A stretch of 64,000 nt of DNA from Tropicibacter alexandrii (GTDB lineage: Bacteria; Pseudomonadota; Alphaproteobacteria; Rhodobacterales; Rhodobacteraceae): positions 248,001-312,000 of the forward strand of contig NZ_RCTZ02000003.1 in NCBI RefSeq assembly GCF_003667315.2, given 5' to 3'. The position numbers and the translations under genes were made by a program. This document shows, piece after piece, positions 1 to 9,978 of this stretch. Within the stretch, counting starts at the first letter, position 1. Each line of letters begins with the position of its first letter. Under the pieces are notes generated by a model. The model was given only the letters and a program-made list of their open reading frames with translations. It ran no database searches and was not told the origin of the DNA.

Positions 1-159
1 TAGTGCAAGGTCAGGGTCATGTCGTGTCCCGGTGTGGTGATCCGCGCCTATCGGTATCAGGTTGCGGCCCGGTGCCAAGCGGTGATCAGAGCGCCGCCGC
101 TTTCCTTTGGGGACGGTGCCGGGTATTCGGTCAGGTAGGGATGACGGAGGGATCGCGGA
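1..159. other. Left edge, no gene recognised
   Basis: I see no convincing gene in this edge segment. Short open frames exist but none has a recognisable domain. A GGAGGGA ribosome binding site about 8 bases before position 160 belongs to the hydrolase gene that follows. Confidence 0.4.
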
Positions 160-1026
160 ATGACGGCAACGGAACAGGTCTGGGAGATCGACGGGCTGCG
201 GCTGGCCGGGCTGGCTTGGGGGCCGGCGGATGGCACGCCGGTTCTGGCGCTGCATGGCTGGATGGACCATGCCGACAGCTTTGCCGTGCTCGCCCCGCTG
301 CTGGAAGGCTGCCGCGTCGTGGCGCTGGACCTGAGCGGGCAGGGGCAAAGCGCGCATCGCGCGGCGCATGCGACCTACAACATCTGGGATGACCTGCCGC
401 AGATCGCAGGCGTGCTGGACCAGTTGGGCTGGGCCGATTGCGTGCTGCTGGGGCATTCGCGCGGGGCCAATATCTCGGCGCTGTTCGCGGCTGCCTTGCC
501 GGAACGGGTGCGGGCGATGGTGTCGCTTGATGCGCTGGTGCCTGCGCCGAATGAAAAGACGGCGGTCGAGACCCTGCGCGCGTTCCTGCTGGACACGCGG
601 AGCCAGACCACCCGTCCGCCCCGCGCCTTCGACAGCGTTGCGGCCTATGTCGAGCGCCGCCGCGCGCAGGGCAATTCGCAACCGGTGTCCGAGGCGCTGG
701 CCCGGCGCGCGCTGACCAAAGGCCCGGATGGCTATGTCATGCATGCCGACCGCCGCCTGTTCGCCAGTTCCGCGATGAAGCTGGATGCGGCGGATATCGA
801 GGCGGTCCTGCGCGCCATCTCCTGCCCGGTCCTGAACATCTGGGCCAGCGACGGGCTGAAGGTCAGCCGCCCGGCCTTTGCGCTGGGCGAGCTCGGTGCG
901 CGGCTGATCGCCCGGTACGAGACGCTGGATTTGGAGGGCGACCATCACTTTCACCTCGACCCGGAGGTGGCGGGTGTGATGGCGGGCCACATCCTGGACT
1001 TTCTCGACCGGCACGGGCTGCGCTGA
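160..1026 (+). CDS. Alpha/beta hydrolase
   Basis: This 288-residue protein has the layout of the alpha/beta hydrolase fold family. An HGW oxyanion-hole motif lies near residues 32-34, and the nucleophile elbow GHSRG puts the serine at about residue 100. A late EGDHHFH segment near residue 267 can supply the catalytic histidine. There is no signal peptide, so it should act in the cytoplasm. The start is supported by GGAGGGA about 8 bases upstream. The substrate cannot be told from sequence; esterases, lactonases and C-C hydrolases share this fold. It is followed by an unrelated L,D-transpeptidase gene after about 160 bases, so it looks monocistronic. Confidence 0.85.
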   Translation: MTATEQVWEIDGLRLAGLAWGPADGTPVLALHGWMDHADSFAVLAPLLEGCRVVALDLSGQGQSAHRAAHATYNIWDDLPQIAGVLDQLGWADCVLLGHSRGANISALFAAALPERVRAMVSLDALVPAPNEKTAVETLRAFLLDTRSQTTRPPRAFDSVAAYVERRRAQGNSQPVSEALARRALTKGPDGYVMHADRRLFASSAMKLDAADIEAVLRAISCPVLNIWASDGLKVSRPAFALGELGARLIARYETLDLEGDHHFHLDPEVAGVMAGHILDFLDRHGLR

Positions 1027-1186
1027 GCAGCCCGCGGCGCGGCGCAGGTGCCGCAGCGTGACCAAAATAGCGCGGTTGCCGCAGAATGCGTTTGAACCTT
1101 TGACCGTTTTGGCCGTTTCATGAAGGAAAGGCGCGGCTTTGCGCCCTTTGTCAATGTCTGCCCGTATCATGTCTGAAAGGTCCAAG

Positions 1187-1831
1187 ATGCTCACGAGACG
1201 CACCATGATTGCCGGTCTCTCGGCCCTGGCGGCGCCCGCGCTGGTCAGCCCCGCCCTTGCTGCCCCCGGCAGCTGGGAGGCGTGGGATGCGCAGGTCACG
1301 CCCGAGAACTTCACACTGGAAAATTCGAACCCGTGGGGGCTGCATCCCCGCCTGTTGCCGCGCCAGGTCTCGGCCAATCCCGGGCTGAAGGCCGGGGACA
1401 TCCATGTCGATGCGGTGGCGCGCTACCTGTACCACATTCAGGATGACGGCAGCGCGATGCGCTACGGCGTGGCCATTGGCCGCGACGGGCTGTACACGCC
1501 GGGCGTCTACACCATCAAGCGCAAGGCCAAGTGGCCGAGCTGGACGCCCACCGCGACCATGATCCGGCGCGAGCCCGACAAGTATACGCGTTGGGCCGGT
1601 GGCATGCCTCCGGGGCCGGAAAACGCGCTGGGGTCGCGGGCGCTGTATCTCTACAAGGGCGGGCGCGACACCTATCTGCGCATCCACGGCACGCCTGCGC
1701 CGCGCTCCATCGGCACGCGCGCCAGTTCTGGCTGCGTGCGCATGGTGATGGCGCATATCAACGCGCTCTACGACGAGGTCGATACGGGCGTGACCGCCTA
1801 TCTGTATCCGACGGATGGCAGCAGGCTGTAA
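1187..1831 (+). CDS. L,D-transpeptidase (YkuD family), exported
   Basis: The product (214 residues from the chosen start) begins with a twin-arginine-like leader, LTRRTMIAGL followed by a hydrophobic stretch and an Ala-x-Ala site. The mature part carries the YkuD signature: a histidine in HGTP followed by SSGCVRM, whose cysteine is the expected catalytic residue. Family members cross-link peptidoglycan (3-3 links) or anchor lipoproteins in the periplasm. I chose the ATG at 1187 because GAAAGG lies 6 bases upstream; in-frame ATGs at 1154 and 1169 would only lengthen the N-region. The gene faces a small lipoprotein gene on the other strand, with 7 bases between the stops. Confidence 0.88.
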   Translation: MLTRRTMIAGLSALAAPALVSPALAAPGSWEAWDAQVTPENFTLENSNPWGLHPRLLPRQVSANPGLKAGDIHVDAVARYLYHIQDDGSAMRYGVAIGRDGLYTPGVYTIKRKAKWPSWTPTATMIRREPDKYTRWAGGMPPGPENALGSRALYLYKGGRDTYLRIHGTPAPRSIGTRASSGCVRMVMAHINALYDEVDTGVTAYLYPTDGSRL

Positions 1832-1838
1832 GGCCTGC

Positions 1839-2111
1839 TCAGCTTTGGGGGCGGGTGCAGATCGGGTTCCCGCCCGGGGTGCGCAGGGGCAGTTCGGTGG
1901 TTTCGACCGGGCCTTCATGCGTGTACCAGTAGCAGCCATCCGACATGCGGATGCGCGCCGTGCTCAGGTCCTGGTTGGGCGCGGCGATCGACGAGACGGA
2001 CTCGGGCACCGCGACGGGCGTGCCGGCCTCGGTCGCGCCGGGCATGGGCTCGCAGGCGGCCAGCCCCATCAAGCACAGGGCACCGGTGAGAAATGTAATG
2101 GGTCTGGTCAT
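1839..2111 (-). CDS. Small outer-membrane-type lipoprotein
   Basis: The 90-residue product starts MTRPITFLTGALCL and runs into a lipobox LAAC, so it is predicted to be lipid-modified on that cysteine. The rest is hydrophilic and contains two further cysteines (DGCYWY and NPICT), which could form a disulfide. No enzymatic domain was recognised. The frame is open further upstream, but the lipobox spacing makes the internal ATG at 2111 the sensible start. It converges on the L,D-transpeptidase gene, so a cell-envelope role is plausible but not shown. Confidence 0.7.
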   Translation of the reverse strand: MTRPITFLTGALCLMGLAACEPMPGATEAGTPVAVPESVSSIAAPNQDLSTARIRMSDGCYWYTHEGPVETTELPLRTPGGNPICTRPQS

Positions 2112-2424
2112 GCGAACCTGCCTTGATCTGACATTGTTTCCCGCAAGTTGGCATTGTGCCGCGCCCGCCGCAAGCCCACCGCGACGCAGGCCGCCCGATA
2201 CGGGCGTTCGGGTCACACAGGGCCAGCGCGGCGCGGGCGACCATCGGCCAAATCACCAAAATGAAGACAGTTTTCCAGTGACACCCAGACCGGGATGCGC
2301 TTGGCTATAGGCACGTTTCGAATCCTTAGCCATTCCCCGGCGCCGACGATCTGCAAGTCTCGTCCGGGTCGCGCCTCGCCTGACTTGGCGATGGGAAGGG
2401 CTGCTCGCGTGAGAGGTGCAGGTC

Positions 2425-5400
2425 ATGCCAACCCATCCCGACAGCCAGACCCCGGACCCGCACGCACCAGACGATGCGGCCTCTGACGCAGCGACAGGCG
2501 GCGGGATCGACACCTTTGCCACGGTGTCGGCAGGCACCGATTACACGCTGGACCCGTCGAGCCCGGAATCGGGCGAGGTCGGAACGATTGCGGACAATGG
2601 CCTGCCGATCTGGTCCGCCTACGAGACGGCGGCGCATCTTGTCCGACCCGGCGGCACTTGGGCCGATCACGCCTATGACCAGAGCGGCGGGATCACCATC
2701 AGCTACAGCTTCGACGCGGCCTATTTCACAGCCGAGGGCGAGGCGCTGGATGCGGCCAACCAGCAGGCCGTGCGCGACGTGCTCGCCTATCTCGAATCGC
2801 TGGTCAATATCAGCTTCGTCGAGGTCACGAGCGCCGATCTCGCCCCCGGCGAGGCCCCCGACATCACCTATCAGTTCGAGATCGGCACCACCAATGGCGG
2901 CGGCTGGGCGAATTACCCTTCGGCGGGGGGCGGGATCGTCAATCTCGGCCATACCAGCTGGGCGCCCGTTGCGGCGCCGGGCAATTACGCGTGGAACCTG
3001 ATCCTGCACGAAACCGGCCACGCGCTGGGCATCGCGCATCCCGGCGACTATAACGGCACGCCCAACAATGGCTATGCGGGCGAGGCCGATCACTGGAACG
3101 ACAGCGGCCAGTTCACGCTGATGTCCTATTGGGACGCGTCCAATACCGGCGGGGTGATCGGTCAGGAAAGTACCATGCTGCTGCATGACATCCTCGCGCT
3201 CCAGATCGAGTACGGGGCCAACCTGACGACCCATGCCGGTGACACGGTCTATGGCTTCAACACCACGGCGGGGGCGCAATACGACCTCGGCATGACCGAG
3301 GCGCTGGCCTTTGCGATCTGGGACGGTGCGGGCATCGACACGCTGGACATGTCCGGTTCGAGCGGCGCGATCCGGGTCGACCTGCGCGAGGGCGGGTTCA
3401 GCTCTTCGGCGGGGCATGTCAACAACATCGCCGTCGCCTATGGCGCGCAGATCGAGAATGCCATCGGCGGCAATTACGGCGACGCCCTGCGCGGCAACGG
3501 GCTGGACAACGAAATCCACGGCGGCTGGGGCGCAGACCTGATCGTGGGCAGCTACGAGACTGCCTTGCCCGATACCGCCGTGTCCTTTACCGGGATCACC
3601 CTCAACGCGGACCCGCAGGAGCGCGACCAGTACCTGAGCGTTGCGGGCTTTGACGGCTTGTCCCGTGCCGATGGCTTCACACTGGAATTCATGGTCGAGG
3701 TGATCCGCATCCCGGCCGACACGGTGGCCTTTGCCTCTTATGCGTCCTCGGTCAGCAGCAATGATGTGCTGATCGAGGGGCATCGCGACGGCACCGTGTT
3801 GATCCATATCGGTGGGCAGGTGCTGGATACCGGGGTGCTGACCCGGACGCTGGTGGATGGCGATGCGCATCGCCTGTCGCTGTCATGGGATCGCGACACG
3901 GGGGCCGTCGGGTTCTACGTGGACGGGGCGCTGGCGGCGAGCGGCACGCTGAATGCCGGTCATGCGATCGGCACCGGCGGCACGCTGGTCTTCGGACAGG
4001 AACAGGACACTGTGGGCGGCTGGTTCGACGACCGGCAGGTCTTGCAGGGGACCATCGGCGACATCCGCGTCTTCGACAGCGCGCTGGACGGCGCCGACAT
4101 CGCCGCCAACGCCCTTGACGTGCAGACCGGAAGCGAGCCGGGGCTGATCCACAACTGGATCACCGATAGCCTTGTGGACGGGGCCGCGCCGCTTGTCGTG
4201 GCCGATCAGGGAAGCGCCGCGCAGACAGCCGACCTTGTGGTGCAGGGCGGGGCGCTGGCGCATGACACGCGCGACGCGGTCCTGCCGGGCACCGATTCCG
4301 ACAGCCTGTACGGTGGCGAGGGCGATGACACGATCTATGGCGGGGTGGGTAACGACCTGCTGGTGGGCGACGGGGAGGACACCCGCGCCGCGCCCGAAAT
4401 CTTCGATCTGGTCGGCGTCGCGGGCAGCAGTCAAGTCGAGGTCACCACCACGGATGTGTTTCCCACCGGCTCCTTCACCATCGAGTTCCTCTGGCAGCAG
4501 ACGGCCTTGGTGAATCAGGCCTACAGCTTTCGTTTTCCGGGCTTCGCGATCTACCGCTACGACGATGGCGCGCTGGGTGTGAACTTCTGGGACGCGACCG
4601 AGGAGAACTGGCTTTACGGCGTGATCCCGACGACCATGACCGATGGTGACCTGCACCGGATTTCGATTACCTATGACGACACCACCGGGGCCTTCCGGGT
4701 CTATGTCGATGGCATTGCCGTCGATGCCGAGGACCTGACCCCCGGCACCCGTGGCGGCGCGGCGACCGGCGGGGCGCTGCCTGCCGATGGCACGGTGCGC
4801 TTTGCCGACGAGGGGCTGGTCGGCGATGTGCGGATCTACGATTACGCGCTGGACGCTTCGCAGATCGAGGCGGGTTGGGGCACTGCATTGACCGACCCGC
4901 AAGGCGAGGCCGGGCTGGTGCAATACTGGACCGCGCAGGGCGGCACGCTGGTTTCGCAATTGCCCGGCGGCACCGACATGACGGCCAGCGGCGGGGTGAC
5001 GACCGGGCAGGGCACCCTGTGGCAGGTCAGCTATGACGACGACCTGTTCGGCGGGCTGGGGGCCGACACGCTCGATGGCGGGCAGGGCGATGACAGCCTG
5101 AACGGCGGCGATGGCAACGACCTGATCGACGGAGGTCTGGGGGACGACACGGTTGAAGCCGGCGAGGGCGACGACACGATCCTCAGCGCCGCCGGGCTGG
5201 ACAGCATCGAGGGCGGCGGCGGCACGGATCACGTCCTGTTTGCGGGCCTGTTCGCGGATTTCAGCCTGACGCAGTTGGTCGGCGGGGAATGGTCGGTGCT
5301 GTCGGGCTTGGCCGATGCGGTGGTCTCGGGGGTCGAATATCTCGGCTTCGACGATGTGCATGTTGCGGTCGCGGCGCTGACCTCGAACGGGCCATCGGCC

Positions 5401-6444
5401 TTGGACGACTGGATCACGCTGACCGCTGCCGGGGCGCTGTCGGCGCTGTCCGGTGACGACCTCGTGGATGGCAGTTCCTCGGCGGACCTTGTCCATGGCG
5501 ACGGCGGCAATGACACGATCCGGGGCGATTTCGGGGCCGATACCCTGCATGGCGGGGCCGATGACGACCTGCTCGATGGTGGGCTGCTGGCGGATTCGCT
5601 GTATGGCGAGGCGGGCGAGGATACCTTGATCGGTGGCTATGGCGACGACCTGCTGGACGGTGGCACGGGGTTCGACGTGGCGGTCTATTCCGGCTTTGGC
5701 GGGAATATCTCGGTCAATCTGAACCTTGCCGCGGCGCAATATACCGGGGGCGCGGGGACCGATCGGCTGATCGGCATCGAGGGGCTGATCGGTGGCGACC
5801 ACGCAGACCGCTTTGTCGGGCGCACCGACGGGAACAGCCTGCTCGGAGGGGACTCCGCGGATACGCTGGTTGGCCTTGGCGGGGATGACACCATCGACGG
5901 GCAGGACGGCAATGACAACCTGATCGGCGGCGCCGGGTTCGACAGCCTGACCGGCGGTGCCGGGCGCGACGCGATGCTGGGCGGCGACGATGACGATACG
6001 CTGGACGGCGGGGGGGGCAACGACCAGCTGCGCGGTGGCTCCGGCGAGGATGTGCTAACCGGGGGGCTCGGACGGGATATCCTTGTCGGGGGCGACTATG
6101 TCGGCGGGGCCTTCGTCGGCGACGGCGCGGCGGATGTGTTCGTCTATGCCGACGTGGCCGAGTCGCGGCTGGGCGGCGACGGGCGTGACATCATCATGGC
6201 CTTCGAAGAGGGTCTGGACCGGATCGACCTGTCGGCCATCGACGCGGATACCACGCAGACGGGCGATCAGGGCTTTGTCTTTGTCGGCGGCGCGGCGTTC
6301 AGCGGGCAGGCGGGCGAGCTGCGCATCACCTCGACCGCAGTCAGCGAGCTGGTGCAGGCGGATATCGATGGCGACGGCATGTCGGATTTCGACCTCGTGG
6401 TGCGCGGTGCAACGGCGCTGGCGGAGACCGATTTCATCCTGTGA
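2425..6444 (+). CDS. Serralysin-like M10 metalloprotease with LamG-like domains and RTX repeats
   Basis: This protein of about 1339 residues has a zinc-protease domain with the motif HETGHALGIAHP at residues 195-206 and a Met-turn LMSYW near residue 233, the serralysin (M10B) signature. Two concanavalin/LamG-like modules follow, at about residues 382-563 and 657-818. Each ends with a segment of the type GDIRVFD or GDVRIYD. Blocks of GGxGxDxx calcium-binding RTX repeats lie between and after them, with a serralysin-type C-terminal segment. Known relatives leave the cell through type I secretion using the C-terminus; no such exporter is in this window. ATG 2425 has GAGAGG 8 bases upstream. The length is well above the roughly 480 residues of classic serralysins. 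The substrate is unknown; LamG-like modules suggest glycan or matrix binding. Confidence 0.9.
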   Translation: MPTHPDSQTPDPHAPDDAASDAATGGGIDTFATVSAGTDYTLDPSSPESGEVGTIADNGLPIWSAYETAAHLVRPGGTWADHAYDQSGGITISYSFDAAYFTAEGEALDAANQQAVRDVLAYLESLVNISFVEVTSADLAPGEAPDITYQFEIGTTNGGGWANYPSAGGGIVNLGHTSWAPVAAPGNYAWNLILHETGHALGIAHPGDYNGTPNNGYAGEADHWNDSGQFTLMSYWDASNTGGVIGQESTMLLHDILALQIEYGANLTTHAGDTVYGFNTTAGAQYDLGMTEALAFAIWDGAGIDTLDMSGSSGAIRVDLREGGFSSSAGHVNNIAVAYGAQIENAIGGNYGDALRGNGLDNEIHGGWGADLIVGSYETALPDTAVSFTGITLNADPQERDQYLSVAGFDGLSRADGFTLEFMVEVIRIPADTVAFASYASSVSSNDVLIEGHRDGTVLIHIGGQVLDTGVLTRTLVDGDAHRLSLSWDRDTGAVGFYVDGALAASGTLNAGHAIGTGGTLVFGQEQDTVGGWFDDRQVLQGTIGDIRVFDSALDGADIAANALDVQTGSEPGLIHNWITDSLVDGAAPLVVADQGSAAQTADLVVQGGALAHDTRDAVLPGTDSDSLYGGEGDDTIYGGVGNDLLVGDGEDTRAAPEIFDLVGVAGSSQVEVTTTDVFPTGSFTIEFLWQQTALVNQAYSFRFPGFAIYRYDDGALGVNFWDATEENWLYGVIPTTMTDGDLHRISITYDDTTGAFRVYVDGIAVDAEDLTPGTRGGAATGGALPADGTVRFADEGLVGDVRIYDYALDASQIEAGWGTALTDPQGEAGLVQYWTAQGGTLVSQLPGGTDMTASGGVTTGQGTLWQVSYDDDLFGGLGADTLDGGQGDDSLNGGDGNDLIDGGLGDDTVEAGEGDDTILSAAGLDSIEGGGGTDHVLFAGLFADFSLTQLVGGEWSVLSGLADAVVSGVEYLGFDDVHVAVAALTSNGPSALDDWITLTAAGALSALSGDDLVDGSSSADLVHGDGGNDTIRGDFGADTLHGGADDDLLDGGLLADSLYGEAGEDTLIGGYGDDLLDGGTGFDVAVYSGFGGNISVNLNLAAAQYTGGAGTDRLIGIEGLIGGDHADRFVGRTDGNSLLGGDSADTLVGLGGDDTIDGQDGNDNLIGGAGFDSLTGGAGRDAMLGGDDDDTLDGGGGNDQLRGGSGEDVLTGGLGRDILVGGDYVGGAFVGDGAADVFVYADVAESRLGGDGRDIIMAFEEGLDRIDLSAIDADTTQTGDQGFVFVGGAAFSGQAGELRITSTAVSELVQADIDGDGMSDFDLVVRGATALAETDFIL

Positions 6445-6448
6445 CGAT

Positions 6449-6466
6449 GGGCCGAGCGTTCGGCCC
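6449..6466 (+). terminator. Hairpin after the protease gene
   Basis: GGGCCGA and TCGGCCC form a perfect 7-bp stem with a 4-base loop, starting 5 bases after the stop codon. There is no T-tract, so it may be a Rho-dependent end or an mRNA-stabilising hairpin rather than an intrinsic terminator. The rest of the gap to 6726 shows nothing I can name. Confidence 0.4.
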
Positions 6467-6726
6467 GCCCGTACCGGCAGCGGCGCGTGCGGCAGGCCCG
6501 TGCCGTCCACGACGATGCCACCTTGGGGCCCTAAGCAAGCCTTGGGGGGCACCGGTCTTTGCGACCGCGCCGCTATTCGGGCAGGGGGCAGGGCACGCGA
6601 TCCGCTGTTTTCAGCTTGAGGAAAATCGCAAGCAATTTCCGGGTGCTGCGGCGTCGGGTGTAAAAACCGCGTTAAAGTTTGTGCGCCAAGGTGGTCGCGG
6701 GAACGGGGCTAGCTTGGGGTGGTACC

Positions 6727-8628
6727 ATGAGTGGTAAAGAAAACGCAGTCGCAACTGAAACAACCGAAGACGAGGCCGCGCGCCTGTCCGCTGTCGCCGA
6801 GGTGATCGATCAGGCCATGGCGGTGATCGAGTTCGATCTCGATGGCGGGGTGCTTTCGGCGAACGAGACGTTCGCGCAGATGCTGGACCGCAAACCGCAC
6901 GAAATCGGGGGGCGGCCATTCCGCACCCTCTTCGATCCGGAGGTCGTCGCATCGGATTCCTTCCGCGACTTCTGGATGCAACTGGCGATGGGCCAGCCGA
7001 CGCATCAGGACTTCCAGCTGTTCGGCAAGAACGGCAAACAGGTCCGGGTGAGCCTGTCATGCCACCCGGTCAAGGGCGCCGACGGCCAGCTGTCCAAGGT
7101 CATCGCCTTTGCCGCCGACATCACCGACCGGCACGCGCGCGATGCGGTGCTGCTGCGCAAGACATCCGCGTTCGAGAACACCGCCGCGGCGATGATGATG
7201 GTCGACCGCAATCTCATCGTGACCGAGGTCAATGCCGCCACGCGGGACCTGCTGACCAAGAACGCCGAGGTTTTTGCCAAGGTCTGGCCGTCCTTCGATC
7301 CCAAACGGATCGTCGGCACCTGCATTGACCAGTTTCACCAGAACCCGGCCCATCAGCGCCGGCTGCTGGCCGATCCCTCGAATCTGCCGTTCAAGACCGA
7401 GATCACGATTGGCGATTTCAAGTTCGCGCTGAATGTCGGGGCAATCTTCGACGATGGCGGCGCTTACGTGGGCAACAGCCTCGAATGGTCCGATGTCACC
7501 GAGGCGCGGCGCAATTCCGGGGTCCTCGCCGCGCTCGACCGCGCGCAGGCGCTGATCGAATTCAATCTCGACGGCACGATCCTCGACGCGAACGAGAATT
7601 TCCTTGCCGTCACCGGCTACGCGCTGGACGAGATTCGCGGCAAGCATCATCGCATGTTCTGCGATCCGGCCTATACGCAAAGCCCCGAATACAGAGCTTT
7701 CTGGTCGGACCTCGCCGCCGGCGAAGTCGTCGCCGCCCAGTTCCAGCGCTTTGGCAAGAACGGCAAGGAGGTGTGGATCAATGCCTCCTACAACCCGATC
7801 TTCGACGCCCGGGGCAAGGCCTTCAAGGTGGTCAAGTTCGCGACCGACATCACCGGCCAGAAGGAGATCGAGAAGAACGTCTCGCGCATTGCCGACGAAT
7901 TCCAGCGCCAGTCGCAGGACATCGCCGAGCAGGCGCACCGGGTTGCGGAGGGCGCCCAGACGCTGGGCTGCACCACCGAAGAGATCAGCGCCTCGGTCGA
8001 GGAATTGAGCGCGTCGATCGATTCCATCGCGCAGAACAGCACGCTGTCGGATCAGGTCGCCAAGCGCACCAAGGACGAGGCCGATATCGGCGCCAAGGCC
8101 ATCGAGCGGTCGATCGAGGCGATGGACCGGATCAATGCGTCGTCCGAAGAGATCAACGAGATCGTCAAGGTGATCAGCGAGATCGCCAGCCAGACCAACC
8201 TGTTGGCCTTCAACGCGGCGATCGAGGCGGCGCGCGCGGGCGAGCACGGGCTGGGTTTCTCTGTCGTCGCCGACGAGGTCCGCAAACTGGCCGAACGGTC
8301 CTCGCAGGCAACGAAGGAGATTTCCAAGCTGATCTCGGAAACCGTCAAGCGGGTCTCGCAGGGCAGCGATGTCTCGCGCGAGGCGGGCGCGGCGTTTTCA
8401 AAGATCCTTGCGGGCATCCTAGAGACCACCGATTCCATCGCGCAGATTTCGGTCGCGGCGAATGAACAGCAGACCGCCGCGCGCGACGTGGCCGAGGCGA
8501 TCCAAGCCATCGCCAACGCGTCCGAGCAATCCGTTGTGGCCTCCGACTCGATCGCGGCGGCGACCGACGGGCTGCGGCAGGGGGCGGTGGGCCTGAACGC
8601 CGAAATCGCCAAGCTGGACAAGGGATGA
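6727..8628 (+). CDS. Soluble methyl-accepting chemotaxis protein with three PAS-type domains
   Basis: The 633-residue receptor has no signal peptide or membrane helix, so it should be cytoplasmic. Two clear PAS domains (about residues 5-125 and 245-360) each contain an FGKNGK segment and end in a DIT motif. A more divergent PAS-like unit lies between them. The C-terminal half is an MCP signalling domain with the conserved hairpin tip around [23 protein letters not shown] domains in such receptors sense redox state, oxygen or small ligands; the ligand here is unknown. I chose the ATG at 6727 over an upstream in-frame start because the PAS region follows directly. The stop overlaps the cheR start (ATGA), so it heads a four-gene chemotaxis operon. 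Confidence 0.92.
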   Translation: MSGKENAVATETTEDEAARLSAVAEVIDQAMAVIEFDLDGGVLSANETFAQMLDRKPHEIGGRPFRTLFDPEVVASDSFRDFWMQLAMGQPTHQDFQLFGKNGKQVRVSLSCHPVKGADGQLSKVIAFAADITDRHARDAVLLRKTSAFENTAAAMMMVDRNLIVTEVNAATRDLLTKNAEVFAKVWPSFDPKRIVGTCIDQFHQNPAHQRRLLADPSNLPFKTEITIGDFKFALNVGAIFDDGGAYVGNSLEWSDVTEARRNSGVLAALDRAQALIEFNLDGTILDANENFLAVTGYALDEIRGKHHRMFCDPAYTQSPEYRAFWSDLAAGEVVAAQFQRFGKNGKEVWINASYNPIFDARGKAFKVVKFATDITGQKEIEKNVSRIADEFQRQSQDIAEQAHRVAEGAQTLGCTTEEISASVEELSASIDSIAQNSTLSDQVAKRTKDEADIGAKAIERSIEAMDRINASSEEINEIVKVISEIASQTNLLAFNAAIEAARAGEHGLGFSVVADEVRKLAERSSQATKEISKLISETVKRVSQGSDVSREAGAAFSKILAGILETTDSIAQISVAANEQQTAARDVAEAIQAIANASEQSVVASDSIAAATDGLRQGAVGLNAEIAKLDKG

Positions 8629-9500
8629 CCATGGAACCGGCACGACAGTTGGGGGCGACCATGCTGGACGTCTCCACCCCCATGAGCGAGGCCGAATTCG
8701 CCAAGCTGCGCGCCCTCATCTACGACCAGACCGGGATCACCATCGGGCCGACGCGTCAGTCGATGCTGGTGTCGCGGCTGAACAAACGGCTGCGCGAACT
8801 GGGGATCGACAGCTACAAGGCCTATATCGACCGCGTCCGGTCGGATCCGTCCGAACGGCAGGAATTGACCAATCGGGTCACCACGAACGAGACGTATTTC
8901 TATCGCACCCCGCGCATCTGGACGCATTTCCGCGACGAGGTCGTGCGGCGCTTTGCAGACAAGGCCATGGGGCGTTCCCTGCGCGTCTGGTCCGCCGCCG
9001 CATCCACCGGCGAAGAGGCGCATACCGCTGGCGTCTTCCTCGAGGAGGCCCGGCAGGGCGTCTCGGCGTTCGATTACTCGGTGCTGGGCACTGACATCTC
9101 CTCGCGCGTGCTCGATATCGCGACCGAGGGGCACTACAAGGGGCGCCCCGTTGCGCGGTTTCAGGCCGCGCAGCCGGACCTCTTTGCGCGTTTCATGGTC
9201 GGCTCGGATGTGGAGGGCTGGAAGGTGCGCCCCGCGATCAAAACCCGCATCCGCTTTCAAAAGCACAACCTGCTGGGCCCGTTGCGCGATACCGCGCCCT
9301 TCGACGTGATCTTCTTGCGCAATGTGCTGATCTATTTCGCCCCGCCGGACCAGGAACGGATCCTGCGCCATGTGCGGCAGGCGCTGCATCCCGAGGGCGT
9401 GCTTTACATAGGGGAAAGCGAGTCGCTCAAGCATATCGCGACCGAATTCGAACAGGTCGCGCCGATCATCTATCGCCCGGCCAGCGGGGCCGCGCGATGA
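8625..9500 (+). CDS. cheR: CheR protein-glutamate methyltransferase
   Basis: This 291-residue protein matches CheR. It has a helical N-terminal region and an AdoMet-binding Rossmann domain with [10 protein letters not shown] near residue 125 and FLRNVLIYF near residue 230. CheR uses S-adenosylmethionine to methylate glutamates on the receptor signalling domain, giving adaptation. Its start overlaps the receptor stop and its stop overlaps the cheD start, both by ATGA, so the three proteins are probably translated together. ATG 8625 is used because of the overlap; ATG 8631 is an alternative. No CheB methylesterase gene is nearby. Confidence 0.94.
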   Translation: MTMEPARQLGATMLDVSTPMSEAEFAKLRALIYDQTGITIGPTRQSMLVSRLNKRLRELGIDSYKAYIDRVRSDPSERQELTNRVTTNETYFYRTPRIWTHFRDEVVRRFADKAMGRSLRVWSAAASTGEEAHTAGVFLEEARQGVSAFDYSVLGTDISSRVLDIATEGHYKGRPVARFQAAQPDLFARFMVGSDVEGWKVRPAIKTRIRFQKHNLLGPLRDTAPFDVIFLRNVLIYFAPPDQERILRHVRQALHPEGVLYIGESESLKHIATEFEQVAPIIYRPASGAAR

Positions 9501-9976
9501 GCACGGTGACGAAGATCCATGTCCAGATCGGGCAGGTCAAGACCGGCAAGCCGGGCGAGGTGCTGACCGCCATCCTCGGCTCGTGCATCGGGTTGGGCCT
9601 GCTCTATCCGCATCGGCAGAGCTATGGACTTGCGCATTGCCTGCTGGCGGACTCGGGCGCGGCCAGCGACGAGATCAGCGGGCGCTACGTGGATCAGGCC
9701 CTGCACTCGCTGGTGTCGCTGATGCAAATCGGGCCTGCGGACCTGCGCAAGGTCAGGACCATCGTCGTCGGCGGCGCCAACATGACCATGCCCGTCGATA
9801 CCGACCCCTCGCGCCTTGTCGGCACGATCAACGCCAACAGTGCCTACAAGGCCGTGCGCAAGCTGGGCCTGCGCAACATCCACATGGATACGGGCGGCGC
9901 GCTGGGGCGACAGGTGACCATCGATTGCACCTCCGGTGAGGTTGACGTCATTCAAATTCCACGAGTCGGGGGATAG
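9497..9976 (+). CDS. cheD: CheD chemoreceptor glutamine deamidase
   Basis: The 159-residue product contains the CheD triad at the expected spacing: Thr24, Cys30 in GSCIG and His47 in GLAH, the same Cys-His distance as in the characterised Thermotoga enzyme. CheD deamidates glutamines on receptors and can bind CheC or CheY-P in other species. It overlaps cheR by ATGA and is followed 2 bases later by the CheW-like gene, which marks a single transcript. This gene and cheR supply receptor-modifying functions only; no response regulator or phosphatase is encoded here. Confidence 0.93.
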   Translation: MSTVTKIHVQIGQVKTGKPGEVLTAILGSCIGLGLLYPHRQSYGLAHCLLADSGAASDEISGRYVDQALHSLVSLMQIGPADLRKVRTIVVGGANMTMPVDTDPSRLVGTINANSAYKAVRKLGLRNIHMDTGGALGRQVTIDCTSGEVDVIQIPRVGG

Positions 9977-9978
9977 CC

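Noticed and set aside
2326-5802. Long minus-strand frames (514 and 639 codons) opposite the metalloprotease gene
   Set aside because: They are antisense frames produced by the GC-rich, Gly/Asp-rich RTX coding sequence; the plus-strand frame has the catalytic motif and the ribosome binding site.
4300-6110. Dense short repeats that could suggest a CRISPR array or tandem repeat
   Set aside because: They are in frame and translate to GGxGxDxx calcium-binding units; spacing is 27 bases per three-unit step with no unique spacers.
7057-8247. Minus-strand frame of 396 codons opposite the chemoreceptor gene
   Set aside because: No domain and no ribosome binding site; the plus strand encodes PAS and MCP domains.
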